Positions 8,116 through 16,408 of a DNA stretch of 64,000 nt are shown one piece after another. The stretch lies in the NCBI GenBank assembly GCA_018712645.1, contig DVGO01000056.1, positions 1-64,000 on the forward strand, in the 5' to 3' direction. This DNA is from Candidatus Faecousia faecavium. Its GTDB lineage: Bacteria > Bacillota > Clostridia > Oscillospirales > Oscillospiraceae. The notes under the pieces were generated by a model. That model was not told the origin of the DNA. It saw nothing but the letters and a program-made list of their open reading frames with translations, and did no database searches. The position numbers were made by a program, and so were the translations under genes. Position 1 is the stretch's first letter, and every line of letters begins with the position of its first letter.

Positions 8116-9390
8116 TCAGCGCTGGTATTCAAATTCGATATCGTAAATATCCACAGTATCCCCGTCCTGAATGCCCATTTCCTCCAGACGGGCAAACAGG
8201 CCGCACTTTCTCAGCTGCTGGTCGAAGTAATTTCTCGACTCATAGTCATCAAAATTGATGTTCTGCACCAGCCGCTCCAGCCAGGTGCCGGTGACCAGCC
8301 AGGTGCTGCCGTAATGCTCCACTTCGAAGGCACTGGGGTCCTTGGGCGGCTCGATGACCTCCACATACTCCGGCTCGTAAATTGTCACAGGAGGCAGCGT
8401 GCGCAGCTTCTCCGCCACCACCCGCATCAGGTTCCGGGTGCCCTGGGTGGTACCGGCGCTGATTTCGTACATCTCGCAGCCGGCTGCTTCCACCGCTGCG
8501 CGCAACCGCTCCAGATTGTCCGAATCCGGGGGCAGCAGGTCTACCTTATTGGCGGCTACAATCATGGGACGGTTGCTTAAGTCCACACTGTAATTGCCCA
8601 GTTCCTGGCAGATGGCGTGGAAATCCTCCACTGGATCCCGTCCTTCACTGCCGGACACATCCACCACATGCACCAGCAGACGGCAGCGGTCAATGTGGCG
8701 AAGGAAATCATGTCCCAGTCCGGCGCCTTCCGCAGCGCCTTCAATAATACCGGGGATATCTGCCATGACAAAGGATACGCCTTCATCCACATAGATCACA
8801 CCCAGGTTGGGAAACAGGGTGGTAAAATGATAGTTGGCGATTTTGGGCCGGGCGTTGGAGGTAACACTCAGCAAAGTGGATTTGCCCACGTTGGGGAAGC
8901 CCACCAGGCCCACATCTGCCAGCAGCTTCAGCTCCAGAATGATATCCCGCTCCTGGCCCTTCAGTCCGGCCTTGGCAAACCGGGGAACCTGACGAGTGGG
9001 CGTGGCATAGTGGGCATTGCCCCAGCCGCCGCGGCCGCCCCGGGCAATGACGAAATCTTCGCCTGTGGACATGTCCACAATAATCTGGTTGGTTTCGGCA
9101 TCCCGAACCACCGTGCCTCTGGGAACCTCGATGATGAGATTTTCTCCCCGCTTGCCGGCCATCTTCCGGCCCAGACCGTTGACACCGGCCTGAGCGGCAT
9201 ACTTGCGCTTATACCGGAAATCCAGCAGAGTTGACAGATTGTCGTTTACCCGCAGAATCACACTGCCGCCATGGCCGCCGTCGCCGCCGTCGGGGCCGCC
9301 GGAGGCCACATATTTTTCCCGGTGAAAGGCTACGGCACCGTCACCGCCACGGCCGCCAATGACTGTGATCCGTACTTTATCTACAAACAC
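8116..9390 (-). CDS. obgE: Obg-family GTPase ObgE/CgtA
   Basis: A ribosome-associated GTPase needed for 50S assembly and stress control. The order is the glycine-rich Obg fold (GGRGGDGAVAFHRE near residue 14), a G domain with GFPNVGKSTLL near 166, DIPGIIEG near 212 and NKVD near 283, then an OCT domain near 350-420. The Shine-Dalgarno AAGGAGGT abuts ATG 9396, so the GTG at 9390, six bases further on, is the better start and gives 424 residues. It lies downstream of rpmA, the common obg context. Confidence 0.95.
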   Translation of the reverse strand: MFVDKVRITVIGGRGGDGAVAFHREKYVASGGPDGGDGGHGGSVILRVNDNLSTLLDFRYKRKYAAQAGVNGLGRKMAGKRGENLIIEVPRGTVVRDAETNQIIVDMSTGEDFVIARGGRGGWGNAHYATPTRQVPRFAKAGLKGQERDIILELKLLADVGLVGFPNVGKSTLLSVTSNARPKIANYHFTTLFPNLGVIYVDEGVSFVMADIPGIIEGAAEGAGLGHDFLRHIDRCRLLVHVVDVSGSEGRDPVEDFHAICQELGNYSVDLSNRPMIVAANKVDLLPPDSDNLERLRAAVEAAGCEMYEISAGTTQGTRNLMRVVAEKLRTLPPVTIYEPEYVEVIEPPKDPSAFEVEHYGSTWLVTGTWLERLVQNINFDDYESRNYFDQQLRKCGLFARLEEMGIQDGDTVDIYDIEFEYQR

Positions 9391-9476
9391 GAACATACCT
9401 CCTTGAAAAGAACAGGGTTTCCTACATGCTCACTGCACGGTGCTGGCTTGTTCCAGCGCTCTGCACTCAGCACGAA

Positions 9477-9509
9477 AAAAGCTGCCGCAGGTAGTGTGCG
9501 GCAGCTTTT
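9477..9509 (-). terminator. Terminator after rpmA
   Basis: AAAAGCTGCCGCA (9477-9489) pairs with its complement at 9497-9509, with a run of T on the minus-strand side. It ends the rplU-prp-rpmA transcript. I see no clear separate promoter for obgE in the 90 bases that follow, so readthrough is likely. Confidence 0.75.
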
Positions 9510-9524
9510 AGGCTTTATGCGCGA

Positions 9525-9806
9525 TTACTGCTCAGCGTAAACGGAGCACTGACGGCGATCCTTGCCCTTGCGCTCGAACTTGACGGTACCGTCAACCAGA
9601 GCGAACAGGGTGTCATCCTTGCCGATGCCAACATTGACACCGGGATGGATGTGGGTGCCTCTCTGGCGAACCAGAATGTTGCCAGCCAGAACAAACTGAC
9701 CGTCAGCACGCTTGACGCCCAGCCGCTTGGACTCGGAGTCACGGCCGTTCTTGGTGGAACCGCCGCCCTTGTGGTGAGCGAAGAACTGAATACCAATCTT
9801 CAGCAT
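9525..9806 (-). CDS. rpmA: 50S ribosomal protein L27, with Prp-cleaved N-terminal extension
   Basis: A 93-residue L27. It starts at ATG 9806 behind GGAGGTG with 8-base spacing. The N-terminus [16 protein letters not shown] matches the Firmicutes extension that the Prp protease removes after the FF pair to expose the mature A-HHKGGG end, which reaches the peptidyl-transferase centre. The core [16 protein letters not shown] and [14 protein letters not shown] segments are present. The protease gene lies just upstream. Confidence 0.96.
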   Translation of the reverse strand: MLKIGIQFFAHHKGGGSTKNGRDSESKRLGVKRADGQFVLAGNILVRQRGTHIHPGVNVGIGKDDTLFALVDGTVKFERKGKDRRQCSVYAEQ

Positions 9807-9810
9807 GATG

Positions 9811-10134
9811 TTACACCTCCAAAACTTCGATATAATCAGGATATTCATCCCGCAGGCTGCACAGATACAGCATCATGCCGGCAAGAACTGCCTGGACGCT
9901 GTCCTCTTCATCGCAGGAAACGGGGAGGGTCAGGGTAATACGAGCCTGCTCGTCCTTGACCCGAACCTTGGCCTTTGCGCCGCACACATCATTGATGGTG
10001 GCTTCGGCCATGGCAACTGCGGCAGAAACGGCGGCGCAGACAATATCACTGCCTGATTCCGCATAGCCGCTGTGACCCGAGACGGAAAATCCGGTAATCC
10101 GGTCGTTCTCGGTAAAAAATTCGCATCTTGTCAT
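9811..10134 (-). CDS. prp: Ribosomal-processing cysteine protease Prp
   Basis: A 107-residue Prp/YsxB family protein. The catalytic pair is visible: His in SGHSGYA near residue 21 and Cys in DIVCAAVS near 34, spaced as in the family. It cleaves the N-terminal extension of L27 before assembly. It lies between rplU and rpmA in the conserved order, with 3 and 4 bases of spacing, so dosage with its substrate is coupled. Its own ribosome site is weak, consistent with coupling to rplU. Confidence 0.93.
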   Translation of the reverse strand: MTRCEFFTENDRITGFSVSGHSGYAESGSDIVCAAVSAAVAMAEATINDVCGAKAKVRVKDEQARITLTLPVSCDEEDSVQAVLAGMMLYLCSLRDEYPDYIEVLEV

Positions 10135-10137
10135 AAA

Positions 10138-10449
10138 TTACAGAGCGATCTTGGTGATCTCCACCTTGGTGTAAGGCTGACGATGACCGATGTGCTTCTT
10201 CTCGTTCTTCTTAGCCTTGTAGCGGATGATGTCGATCTTCTTGCCCTTGCCATTCTTGACAACCTTGGCTTCCACGGCGGCACCAGCCACGACGGGAGCG
10301 CCGATCTTGGTGTTCTCACCGTCCAGGACAGCCAGAACCTGATCGAACTTCACGGTGGATTCGGCCTCAGCGTTCAGCTTCTCGATGTACAGGACATCGC
10401 CCTCAGCCACGGTGTACTGCTTGCCTCCGGTAACGATAACTGCTTTCAT
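10138..10449 (-). CDS. rplU: 50S ribosomal protein L21
   Basis: A 103-residue L21. It begins [12 protein letters not shown] and ends with the basic segment around [17 protein letters not shown] that contacts 23S rRNA. ATG 10449 sits six bases after AGGTG; the GTG at 10458 is part of that ribosome site, so I do not use it. It is the first gene of the rplU-prp-rpmA operon. Confidence 0.96.
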   Translation of the reverse strand: MKAVIVTGGKQYTVAEGDVLYIEKLNAEAESTVKFDQVLAVLDGENTKIGAPVVAGAAVEAKVVKNGKGKKIDIIRYKAKKNEKKHIGHRQPYTKVEITKIAL

Positions 10450-10567
10450 TTGTTTCACCTACTTTATATTGTGTAGTCTCGCTTTTGAGGCGTGGTGTTT
10501 TGGCGCACCAACTTAAGCCCCTTCAATGCGGCTCGTCTATTTTAGCATTTGAGGAAGAAAAAGTCAA
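10450..10567 (-). promoter_or_regulatory. rplU promoter and 5' leader (L21-leader-like)
   Basis: On the minus strand: -35 TTGACT (10562-10567), a 17-bp spacer, -10 TAAAAT (10539-10544). The roughly 80-base leader holds GGTGCGCC with a following CACC that can pair, and AAGGGGCTT. Many Firmicutes carry an L21 autoregulatory leader here. The position fits, but I could not confirm the consensus structure by eye. Confidence 0.55.
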
Positions 10568-10679
10568 GGAGTTTTTCGTACTTTTTCTTGCGTTTTCCAT
10601 GGTTTTTTGCTATACTTGTTGGGCATCCTCCCGCAATGGGCAGATGTATGCGAGAAATGCCGGCGTAGGAGGATTGTTC

Positions 10680-11039
10680 GTGAAAACAAAGGATTGGATT
10701 GCCCTGTTGTCCGTGATTTTATTGGTGTGCGGGCTCTTGAGCATCTGGGTTCTCTCCCCAGGCGAAAGCGCCGATTTTGCCGAAATCCGCTCTCAGGGAA
10801 CTCTTATCAAAACCGTTAACCTGCATGTAGATCAAACCTTTACGGTGGAAACACCCCAGGGCGGGCAGAATGAGGTCACCGTATCCGGCGGCCGGATTGC
10901 GGTAACCAGCGCCAACTGTCCCGATCATCACTGCATGCAGCGAGGATTCTGCAGCGGCGGAACGCCCATTGTATGCCTTCCCAACCAGCTGGTCATCCAA
11001 TTCACCGGTCAGCAGGAACTGGATGCAGCTGTTGGATAA
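10680..11039 (+). CDS. NusG domain II-containing protein (secreted or membrane-anchored)
   Basis: A 119-residue protein of the NusG_II family (PF07009). It has one N-terminal membrane segment (about residues 7-25) and then a small beta domain that includes CPDHHCMQRGFC, a cysteine-rich loop characteristic of the family. The function is not established; relatives often lie near quinone, FMN-binding or ApbE genes, none of which is seen here. Start GTG 10680 follows AGGAGG by seven bases; the upstream frame lacks a ribosome site. Confidence 0.8.
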   Translation: MKTKDWIALLSVILLVCGLLSIWVLSPGESADFAEIRSQGTLIKTVNLHVDQTFTVETPQGGQNEVTVSGGRIAVTSANCPDHHCMQRGFCSGGTPIVCLPNQLVIQFTGQQELDAAVG

Positions 11040-11066
11040 AAACATCGGAAATTGGAAAAATTGTGC

Positions 11067-11095
11067 TTGACAAACGCTACCCCATCGTGTATAAT
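11067..11095 (+). promoter_or_regulatory. Consensus promoter of tRNA-Val
   Basis: TTGACA (11067-11072), a 17-bp spacer, TATAAT (11090-11095): a full consensus sigma-A promoter about 34 bases before the tRNA. Confidence 0.85.
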
Positions 11096-11128
11096 GCGTC
11101 ATGTGCCTGAGCGACGGCATCGAATTAT

Positions 11129-11204
11129 GGACGATTAGCTCAGCTGGTAGAGCATGCGCTTGACGTGCGCAGGGTCAGCGGTTCGAGTCCGTTATCGTCC
11201 ACCA
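11129..11204 (+). tRNA. tRNA-Val (anticodon GAC)
   Basis: Perfect acceptor GGACGAT/ATCGTCC, D arm GCTCAGCTGGTAGAGC, anticodon stem TGCGC/GCGCA around TTGACGT (anticodon GAC), T loop TTCGAGT and encoded CCA. Its last eight bases and the following terminator stem are repeated at 31477-31503, making it the candidate integration site of the downstream island. Confidence 0.96.
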
Positions 11205-11224
11205 TACATGAAAAATCCGAACTT
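11197..11224 (+). other. Candidate attL site at the tRNA-Val 3' end
   Basis: GTCCACCA (the last eight bases of the tRNA), eight bases, then AAATCCGAACTT. The same two blocks, seven bases apart, recur at 31477-31503 at the end of the serine recombinase gene. I infer an attachment-site duplication. Serine recombinases need little sequence identity, so the exact crossover is not defined. Confidence 0.45.
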
Positions 11225-11252
11225 GTTCCCCGTCGGGGACGGGTTCGGATTT
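11213..11252 (+). terminator. Terminator after tRNA-Val
   Basis: AAATCCGAAC pairs with GTTCGGATTT, enclosing CCCCGTCGGGG, and is followed by CTTCTCT. If the island model is right, this copy belongs to the element, and the native tRNA terminator is the one at 31492-31530. Confidence 0.7.
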
Positions 11253-11289
11253 CTTCTCTATATCAAAGATATTACATACTGAGCCTGTG

Positions 11290-11320
11290 CCCCCGGTTTT
11301 GCCTGCCGCAAAACCGGGGG
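11290..11320 (+). terminator. Second strong hairpin upstream of tnpV
   Basis: CCCCCGGTTTTGC (11290-11302) pairs with GCAAAACCGGGGG (11308-11320), followed by GCTTTGT. It isolates tnpV from tRNA transcription. Confidence 0.5.
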
Positions 11321-11389
11321 GCTTTGTACATTCGACGAAAGATTCTTCCTTCTGTACAATAGCAGTACCAACCAAAAGGAGGATTGCAT

Positions 11390-11737
11390 ATGAAAATTCA
11401 GTATATTCGCGTCGGAGACTACTACATCCCAGACCTGACGCTGACGGAAGAATCCTGCCCCATCGGCAAGTGGGGGCGAATGCACCGGGACTATCTGAGA
11501 GAGCACAAGCCGATTCAGTACAACTGTCTGCTCCTGTCCGGCAAGCTGTGGTCATACCTTGCAGACCTGAATGAGCAGGCGCAGGACAGACTGGAGCGGA
11601 TGATCGACCAGATGAAGGTATCTGAGGGAATCACGGAATCGCTGAAAGCCAGCGACCCAATGACATGGGTGCAGCGTATGAACAATATCCGAGCCAGAGC
11701 CGAGGCAATTGTCAGGGAGGAGCTGATCTTTGTATGA
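11390..11737 (+). CDS. tnpV: TnpV family transposon protein
   Basis: A 115-residue protein matching the TnpV family first seen in clostridial Tn4451-type elements: IGKWGRMHRDYLREH in the N-terminal half and WVQRMNNIRARAEAIV near the C-terminus are characteristic. The role is unknown; it accompanies mobile elements that use large serine recombinases. ATG 11390 follows AAAAGGAGG by seven bases. Its stop overlaps the next start in ATGA. Confidence 0.82.
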   Translation: MKIQYIRVGDYYIPDLTLTEESCPIGKWGRMHRDYLREHKPIQYNCLLLSGKLWSYLADLNEQAQDRLERMIDQMKVSEGITESLKASDPMTWVQRMNNIRARAEAIVREELIFV

Positions 11738-12030
11738 ACATGGAAGAATACTTCCGGGCATTGGAAACCTATGTGGCGTCCCGCAAGCTGAATCTTGGAG
11801 ACGGCGAATCTATCCTGTCGCTTCTCTATGAAGCTTATGGCGATGCAAACCGCATAGACGATGACCAGGTCAAAGCGGATTTCGCTGAGTTGTATCGTTT
11901 GCTGAACGGAATGCCCCTGCGAGAAATGGACTGGATTATCAACCCTGTCTGTGCGCTCTGCCGAGATCATGAACGGAATGGATTTGTGCATGGCGTGCAG
12001 GTGGGCATACGGTTGGCACAGGAAATATAG
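11734..12030 (+). CDS. DUF6809 family protein
   Basis: A 98-residue acidic, mostly helical protein (MNMEEYFRALETYV at the start, GFVHGVQVGIRLAQEI at the end). It resembles the small DUF6809 proteins that repeatedly accompany tnpV on clostridial elements. Function unknown. It is translationally coupled to tnpV by the ATGA overlap, and GGGAGGAGC precedes the start. Confidence 0.65.
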   Translation: MNMEEYFRALETYVASRKLNLGDGESILSLLYEAYGDANRIDDDQVKADFAELYRLLNGMPLREMDWIINPVCALCRDHERNGFVHGVQVGIRLAQEI

Positions 12031-12182
12031 AATGTAGAATAATCAATATACGCAATGCCTCAACCCCGGAAAACGGAGCTGAGGCTTTTGCTATTATCGG
12101 AGCGAAGGCTTTTTGCTACGGGGCACCATCGCAATCGAATGGGATTTGTTGCAGTCATATTGCGCAAAAAGTGTTTTTTTAA

Positions 12183-12347
12183 ATTGTACGGACTGCAAGT
12201 AATTGTGATAAACACAGCAAATACAAAGCTTTTAATGTTAATCCGATTGACAAATTTATAGAAGAATGGTACAGTGATACCGAAGGTTTACGCAAGGAAT
12301 CTGTGCAATATTTTGTCCTATGCAAAGATGTTGCTCATCTTATATAA
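12183..12347 (+). pseudogene. Possible decayed coding fragment in the 12031-12360 gap
   Basis: The 330-base gap after the DUF6809 gene holds no intact gene. One frame from 12183 to a TAA at 12345 gives a protein-like stretch (NPIDKFIEEWYSDTEGLRK followed by a hydrophobic helix). It opens just after a run of seven T's (12174-12180), where a shift would join it to an upstream frame. It has no start codon or ribosome site. A TTGACA-17-TACAGT promoter overlaps it. I do not recognise the family; chance is possible. Confidence 0.25.
12247..12275 (+). promoter_or_regulatory. Promoter of the isomerase-kinase operon
   Basis: TTGACA (12247-12252), a 17-bp spacer, TACAGT (12270-12275). It would give a leader of about 80 bases before the sugar isomerase. 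Confidence 0.55.
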
Positions 12348-12360
12348 AGGAGAGATACGA

Positions 12361-13050
12361 ATGAAGCGTTCCGAAGTTAACAAGGCTCTTCGTGAGCTGG
12401 AAGCCATGTGCAAAAAATACCACTGCTACCTGCCGCCTTTCTGCCACTTTACCCCGGAGGAATGGGAAGCCAAGGGTCACGAGTATGACGAGGTCCGGGA
12501 CTGCTGCCTGGGCTGGGACATCACCGACTACGGCAAGGGCGACTTTGACAAGATGGGCTTCTCCCTCATTACCATCCGCAATGGCAGCCAGACTATGAAG
12601 GACAAGTATCCCAAGGTTTACGCCGAGAAGCTACTGTACCTGAAGGAGGGCCAGTATTCCCCCAACCATTTCCACTGGTATAAAACTGAGGATATCATCA
12701 ACCGAGGCGGCGGAAACGTGCTGATTCGGGTGTATAACTCCCATCCCGACGAGTCCATTGACTATGAAAGCGACGTGACAGTACATACCGACGGCAGAAC
12801 CTACACCGTTCCCGCCGGAACCCAGATCCGCCTGACCCCCGGTGAAAGCATTTATATCCAGCAGTACCTCTACCACGACTTCGAGGTGGAGCCGGGCACC
12901 GGCGATGTGCTGCTGGGCGAGGTCAGCCAGTGCAATGACGACAGTAACGATAACCGCTTCAATCCTCCCATGGGCCGGTTCCCTGCCATCGAAGAGGACG
13001 AAGCGCCTTACCGCCTGCTGTGCACGGAATATCCCGAGGCGAAGGACTGA
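12361..13050 (+). CDS. D-lyxose/D-mannose family sugar isomerase
   Basis: A 229-residue cupin-fold isomerase. Known members interconvert D-lyxose with D-xylulose and D-mannose with D-fructose using a divalent metal. The metal-binding set is visible as NHFHWYKTEDI near residue 105, with a distal His in YLYHDFE near 166. AAAGGAGAG lies eight bases before the ATG. The next gene, 15 bases on, is a fructokinase-type kinase, so D-mannose to D-fructose to fructose 6-phosphate is a sensible route. D-lyxose to D-xylulose would need a xylulokinase, which is absent here. Confidence 0.85.
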   Translation: MKRSEVNKALRELEAMCKKYHCYLPPFCHFTPEEWEAKGHEYDEVRDCCLGWDITDYGKGDFDKMGFSLITIRNGSQTMKDKYPKVYAEKLLYLKEGQYSPNHFHWYKTEDIINRGGGNVLIRVYNSHPDESIDYESDVTVHTDGRTYTVPAGTQIRLTPGESIYIQQYLYHDFEVEPGTGDVLLGEVSQCNDDSNDNRFNPPMGRFPAIEEDEAPYRLLCTEYPEAKD

Positions 13051-13065
13051 AAAGGAGGACGAACG

Positions 13066-14013
13066 ATGATTGACGTAGTGGCATTGGGTGAACTGCTTAT
13101 TGATTTTGCGGCCAAATCCACGGATACCAGCGGCTATCCCACCATGGCTGCAAACCCCGGCGGCGCTCCCGGCAATTTTCTGGCAGCGCTGAACGCCTAC
13201 GGTAAGAAAACCGCTTTTCTGGGAAAAGTAGGCAACGATGCCTTCGGCCATCTGTTGCTGGGCACCCTGAAGGCTGCGGGCATCGAGACAAAGAGCGTTG
13301 TGGTGGACGATTCCGTGTTCACCACCTTAGCCTTCGTGACCTTTGATGAAAACGGCGACCGCTCCTTTTCCTTCGCCCGGAAACCCGGCGCGGACACGCA
13401 GCTTACCTGGGAGGAGATTGACAAATCTCTCATTGATGACGCCAGAGTGTTCCATTTCGGCACCCTGAGCCTGACAGACGAACCCGTCCGCACAGCAACC
13501 CAAAGGGCCGTTGCCTATGCCAAGGAAAAGGGAAAGCTCATCACCTGTGACCCGAACCTGCGCAAGCCTCTGTGGCCCAGCGAGGATGCGGCACGGGAGC
13601 AGATGTTGTGGAGCCTCCGACAGGCGGATGTGGTGAAAATCAGCGATAACGAGGTGGAGTTCCTGTGGAACTGCACCCCGGAGGAGGGCGCGGATAAGCT
13701 GCTGAAGGAATTCGGTGTGTCTCTTGCTTTGGTGACCCTGGGCCCCGAGGGCTGTCTGCTGAAGACGGAAAACGCATCCTTCCGGGCTGTCTGTCCCAAG
13801 GTTCATCCCATCGACACCACCGGCGCGGGAGACATCTTTGGCGGCAGCGCGCTATCCCGGCTGCTGGAACTGGAGAAACCTATTGATGCCCTGAAAGAAG
13901 AAGATCTTGCCTACATTGGCAGCTTTGCTGCCGCCGCTGCCAGCCTGTCCACGGAAGCCTCCGGCGGCATCCCCAGCATCCCGGAAAAGGGTGCGGTTTT
14001 GAAGGCTATGTAA
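13066..14013 (+). CDS. PfkB-family carbohydrate kinase, probably fructokinase
   Basis: A 315-residue ribokinase-like sugar kinase. The N-terminal GELLIDF with NPGGAPGNFLAAL near residue 28 binds sugar. The C-terminal DTTGAGDIFGG near 250 holds the catalytic Asp and anion hole. Sequence layout and length fit fructokinase rather than ribokinase or 2-keto-3-deoxygluconate kinase, but specificity cannot be read directly. GGAGG precedes the ATG. It is cotranscribed with the isomerase and followed by a terminator at 14018. Confidence 0.85.
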   Translation: MIDVVALGELLIDFAAKSTDTSGYPTMAANPGGAPGNFLAALNAYGKKTAFLGKVGNDAFGHLLLGTLKAAGIETKSVVVDDSVFTTLAFVTFDENGDRSFSFARKPGADTQLTWEEIDKSLIDDARVFHFGTLSLTDEPVRTATQRAVAYAKEKGKLITCDPNLRKPLWPSEDAAREQMLWSLRQADVVKISDNEVEFLWNCTPEEGADKLLKEFGVSLALVTLGPEGCLLKTENASFRAVCPKVHPIDTTGAGDIFGGSALSRLLELEKPIDALKEEDLAYIGSFAAAAASLSTEASGGIPSIPEKGAVLKAM

Positions 14014-14017
14014 GGAA

Positions 14018-14053
14018 AAACCCGGAGATTCCTCAGAATTTCCGGGTTTCTTC
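14018..14053 (+). terminator. Terminator of the isomerase-kinase operon
   Basis: AAACCCGGA (14018-14026) pairs with TCCGGGTTT (14041-14049), then CTTC. Confidence 0.65.
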
Positions 14054-14090
14054 ACGCCTTGTGGCGCTGGGATGCGGGGCATCAGGCGAA

Positions 14091-14119
14091 TTGACAAAAG
14101 AATCGAGAAACCGTATAAT
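14091..14119 (+). promoter_or_regulatory. Consensus promoter of the ROK regulator
   Basis: TTGACA (14091-14096), a 17-bp spacer, TATAAT (14114-14119), a perfect sigma-A promoter 40 bases before the ROK start. Confidence 0.85.
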
Positions 14120-14159
14120 GAGGACAAAAGGGCAGAACAAAGGAAGGTGAGCTTTGGAT

Positions 14160-15260
14160 ATGGCGCAGAAACCACGCAACGCAGACTACACAAAAGAATA
14201 TAACCGCAAAGCGGTCCTGCGCATCCTGCGGCATAACGCCGTGAGCCGGGCAGAGCTGGCCCGGGCCACGGGTCTGACCCGGGCGGCCACCTCCCTGATT
14301 GTGGAGGACCTGCGGAATCTGGGAATTGTGACAGAGCTTGCCCCTCAGTCCGTGGGCCGGGGCCGCAGCGCCACACCCCTTGCTCTGCGCCCCGACTGCT
14401 ATTACGCATTGGCAGTGGATTTGGCCAGAAAGGGCTGCAGTGTGGGCCTGTGTGATATGGCCGGGAATCTGCTTCAGTGCCGAAAGATTCCGGAGCAGGA
14501 CAATCTGGCCATCATCGCGGAGCTGAAAGCCATACTGGAAACCGTGGAACGGGACAAGGTTCTGGGTATCGGTATCAGCTCCCCTGGCCCGCTGGACTGC
14601 GAAAATGGCCGGATTTTGAACCCGCCCCGGTTTGAACGCTGGCACGGGGTGGAAATCAGCCAGCTTCTGTCCGAAGCGCTGGATATGCCTGCCTATCTGG
14701 AACACGATGTCTGCGCTTTGGCGCTGCACCAGCTGGAAACGGGGCAAAGCCAGAATTTTATGCTGGTGTTCGTCGACATCGGTATCGGCGCAGCCATTAT
14801 GTCCGGCGGAAAGAGAAATTCCAAATACTTCACAGGGGAACTGGGCCACACCACCATCCGCTTCGATGGACGGCTCTGCGAGTGCGGGAACCGGGGCTGC
14901 CTGGAAACCTACGCCTCCATCCCAGCGCTGCTGGAAGGCTCGGAGTTTTCCAGTTGGGAGAACCTGATTGACAATGTGGATAAAAACCCAGAGGCCAAAA
15001 GGCTTCTGGATCAGGAGGCGGTCTATCTTTCTGCCGGTCTGATTAACCTGATAAACCTGATCCCCGTGGATACCATCTATTTGGCTGGAGATATCTGCTA
15101 CCGTTATGAGCTGCTGGCGCAGCGATTACAGCGGGAGATCAGTGCCAAGGCACTGCATCGGAGCAAGGGTAATATCAAAATCTACCCCTCCAGCCAGGAT
15201 CCAAACGTGGGCGTTCTCGCGGCGGCGGATGTGGTTTTTTTCAGGTTTTTCACCGTATAG
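14160..15260 (+). CDS. ROK-family transcriptional repressor (NagC/XylR type)
   Basis: A 366-residue regulator. The N-terminal winged helix-turn-helix reads HNAVSRAELARATGLTRAA near residue 27. The kinase-like domain carries the ROK zinc motif CECGNRGCLE near 240 and GELGH just before it. ROK repressors release DNA on binding a sugar or sugar phosphate. Placed between the catabolic pair and the sensor cassette, it likely controls one or both. ATG 14160 lies ten bases after AGGAAGGTGA; TTG 14154 is a weaker alternative. Confidence 0.88.
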   Translation: MAQKPRNADYTKEYNRKAVLRILRHNAVSRAELARATGLTRAATSLIVEDLRNLGIVTELAPQSVGRGRSATPLALRPDCYYALAVDLARKGCSVGLCDMAGNLLQCRKIPEQDNLAIIAELKAILETVERDKVLGIGISSPGPLDCENGRILNPPRFERWHGVEISQLLSEALDMPAYLEHDVCALALHQLETGQSQNFMLVFVDIGIGAAIMSGGKRNSKYFTGELGHTTIRFDGRLCECGNRGCLETYASIPALLEGSEFSSWENLIDNVDKNPEAKRLLDQEAVYLSAGLINLINLIPVDTIYLAGDICYRYELLAQRLQREISAKALHRSKGNIKIYPSSQDPNVGVLAAADVVFFRFFTV

Positions 15261-15430
15261 GCATTGCGCCGACGTCAAGAAAGCAGGAAGGCCTTTGGGG
15301 AAAGCTTGGAGAGAAACGGAGATTCGTTCCCAGTTTGCACAACCCTCCACGGTCTCCATACCTTTGACAGGGGGAAAACGCCCTACAGAATAGAAAAACA
15401 ACGCAAGCATATAAGAAAGAGGAAGCTGAC

Positions 15431-16408
15431 ATGAATCATATTCGCAGAAGATTCACCTCCTTAGCGGCTATTTCCATGGTTGTCACCCCGCTGCTGATCA
15501 CAATTTACCTGTTGTTCTGGAGCCCCGGTGATTTATCTGCCAGCCAGACTGGAAATCAGCGGGTGTTTGGCGCAACCTATATGACGATGAACAATCCATA
15601 CTTCCAAGTGCTGGACACACAGATTCAGGCGCTTCTCGAGCTTCGTGGAGACGTACTGCTCACCCGGGATGCCGCTATGGATCAGCAGCGGCAAAACCAG
15701 GAGATTCAGGAATTGGTGGATGCGGGTGTCTGTGCCATTTTCATGACGCCGGTAGAGTGGGACACCTCAAAAGGCGGTGTTCAGATTGCCGCCGCCGCGG
15801 GTGTGCCGGTTATCGTTGTGGATGCCCCGATACAGGACTCGGAGCTGGCGGCCTGCTCGGTTTTGTCGGATAACTACCAGGCGGGGGTGTTGTGCGCCCA
15901 GCACCTGCTGTCTGTCCGGGACAGTGCAAAAATTCTCCTGCTGGAACACATCACCGCCCGCTCCGGTGCGGACCGAATCCAGGGCTTTAAGGACACCATT
16001 GCCGGCCATGAGGGCTTCGAAATTCTGGGTTCCGGTGAATCGGATGGACAAATCGAAAACGCCATGCCGGTGATGGAGCAGCTGCTGCGGCAATATCCGG
16101 ATGCCGATGTCCTAATGGCGCTCAATGACCCCAGCGCCTTCGGCGGACTGGCGGCGATTCAGGGAGCAGGCCTGTCGGATCGATTTCTGGTGTACAGCGT
16201 GGACGGCTCCCCTGAGGGGAAAGCCATGGTCAGCAGCGGCTTCCTCACGGCCACCTGCGCTCAGTTCCCCTCCAAGGTTGCCGAGGAAGCGGTGAATCAG
16301 GCCTATGCCGCCATAGACGGCGGCTGTGAATGCAGTGAGGTCATTGTCCCAGTGGAGCTGCTGACAGCAGAAAACGTGAACCAATATGGAATAGATGGGT
16401 GGCAGTAA
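15431..16408 (+). CDS. Membrane-anchored periplasmic-binding-protein-like sugar sensor
   Basis: A 325-residue type-1 periplasmic-binding fold (ribose/galactose-binding or LacI sensor type). A single N-terminal membrane segment (about residues 12-31) is followed by FGATYMTMNNPYFQVL, the usual first strand and helix. MTPVEWD, VIVVDAP and FLVYSVDG segments mark the hinge and ligand cleft. There is no lipobox, so it is anchored by its signal helix. It overlaps the histidine kinase gene by one base (TAATG). No permease lies beside it, so I infer a sensory partner of the kinase, like XylFII in the XylFII-LytS-YesN system. Confidence 0.78.
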   Translation: MNHIRRRFTSLAAISMVVTPLLITIYLLFWSPGDLSASQTGNQRVFGATYMTMNNPYFQVLDTQIQALLELRGDVLLTRDAAMDQQRQNQEIQELVDAGVCAIFMTPVEWDTSKGGVQIAAAAGVPVIVVDAPIQDSELAACSVLSDNYQAGVLCAQHLLSVRDSAKILLLEHITARSGADRIQGFKDTIAGHEGFEILGSGESDGQIENAMPVMEQLLRQYPDADVLMALNDPSAFGGLAAIQGAGLSDRFLVYSVDGSPEGKAMVSSGFLTATCAQFPSKVAEEAVNQAYAAIDGGCECSEVIVPVELLTAENVNQYGIDGWQ

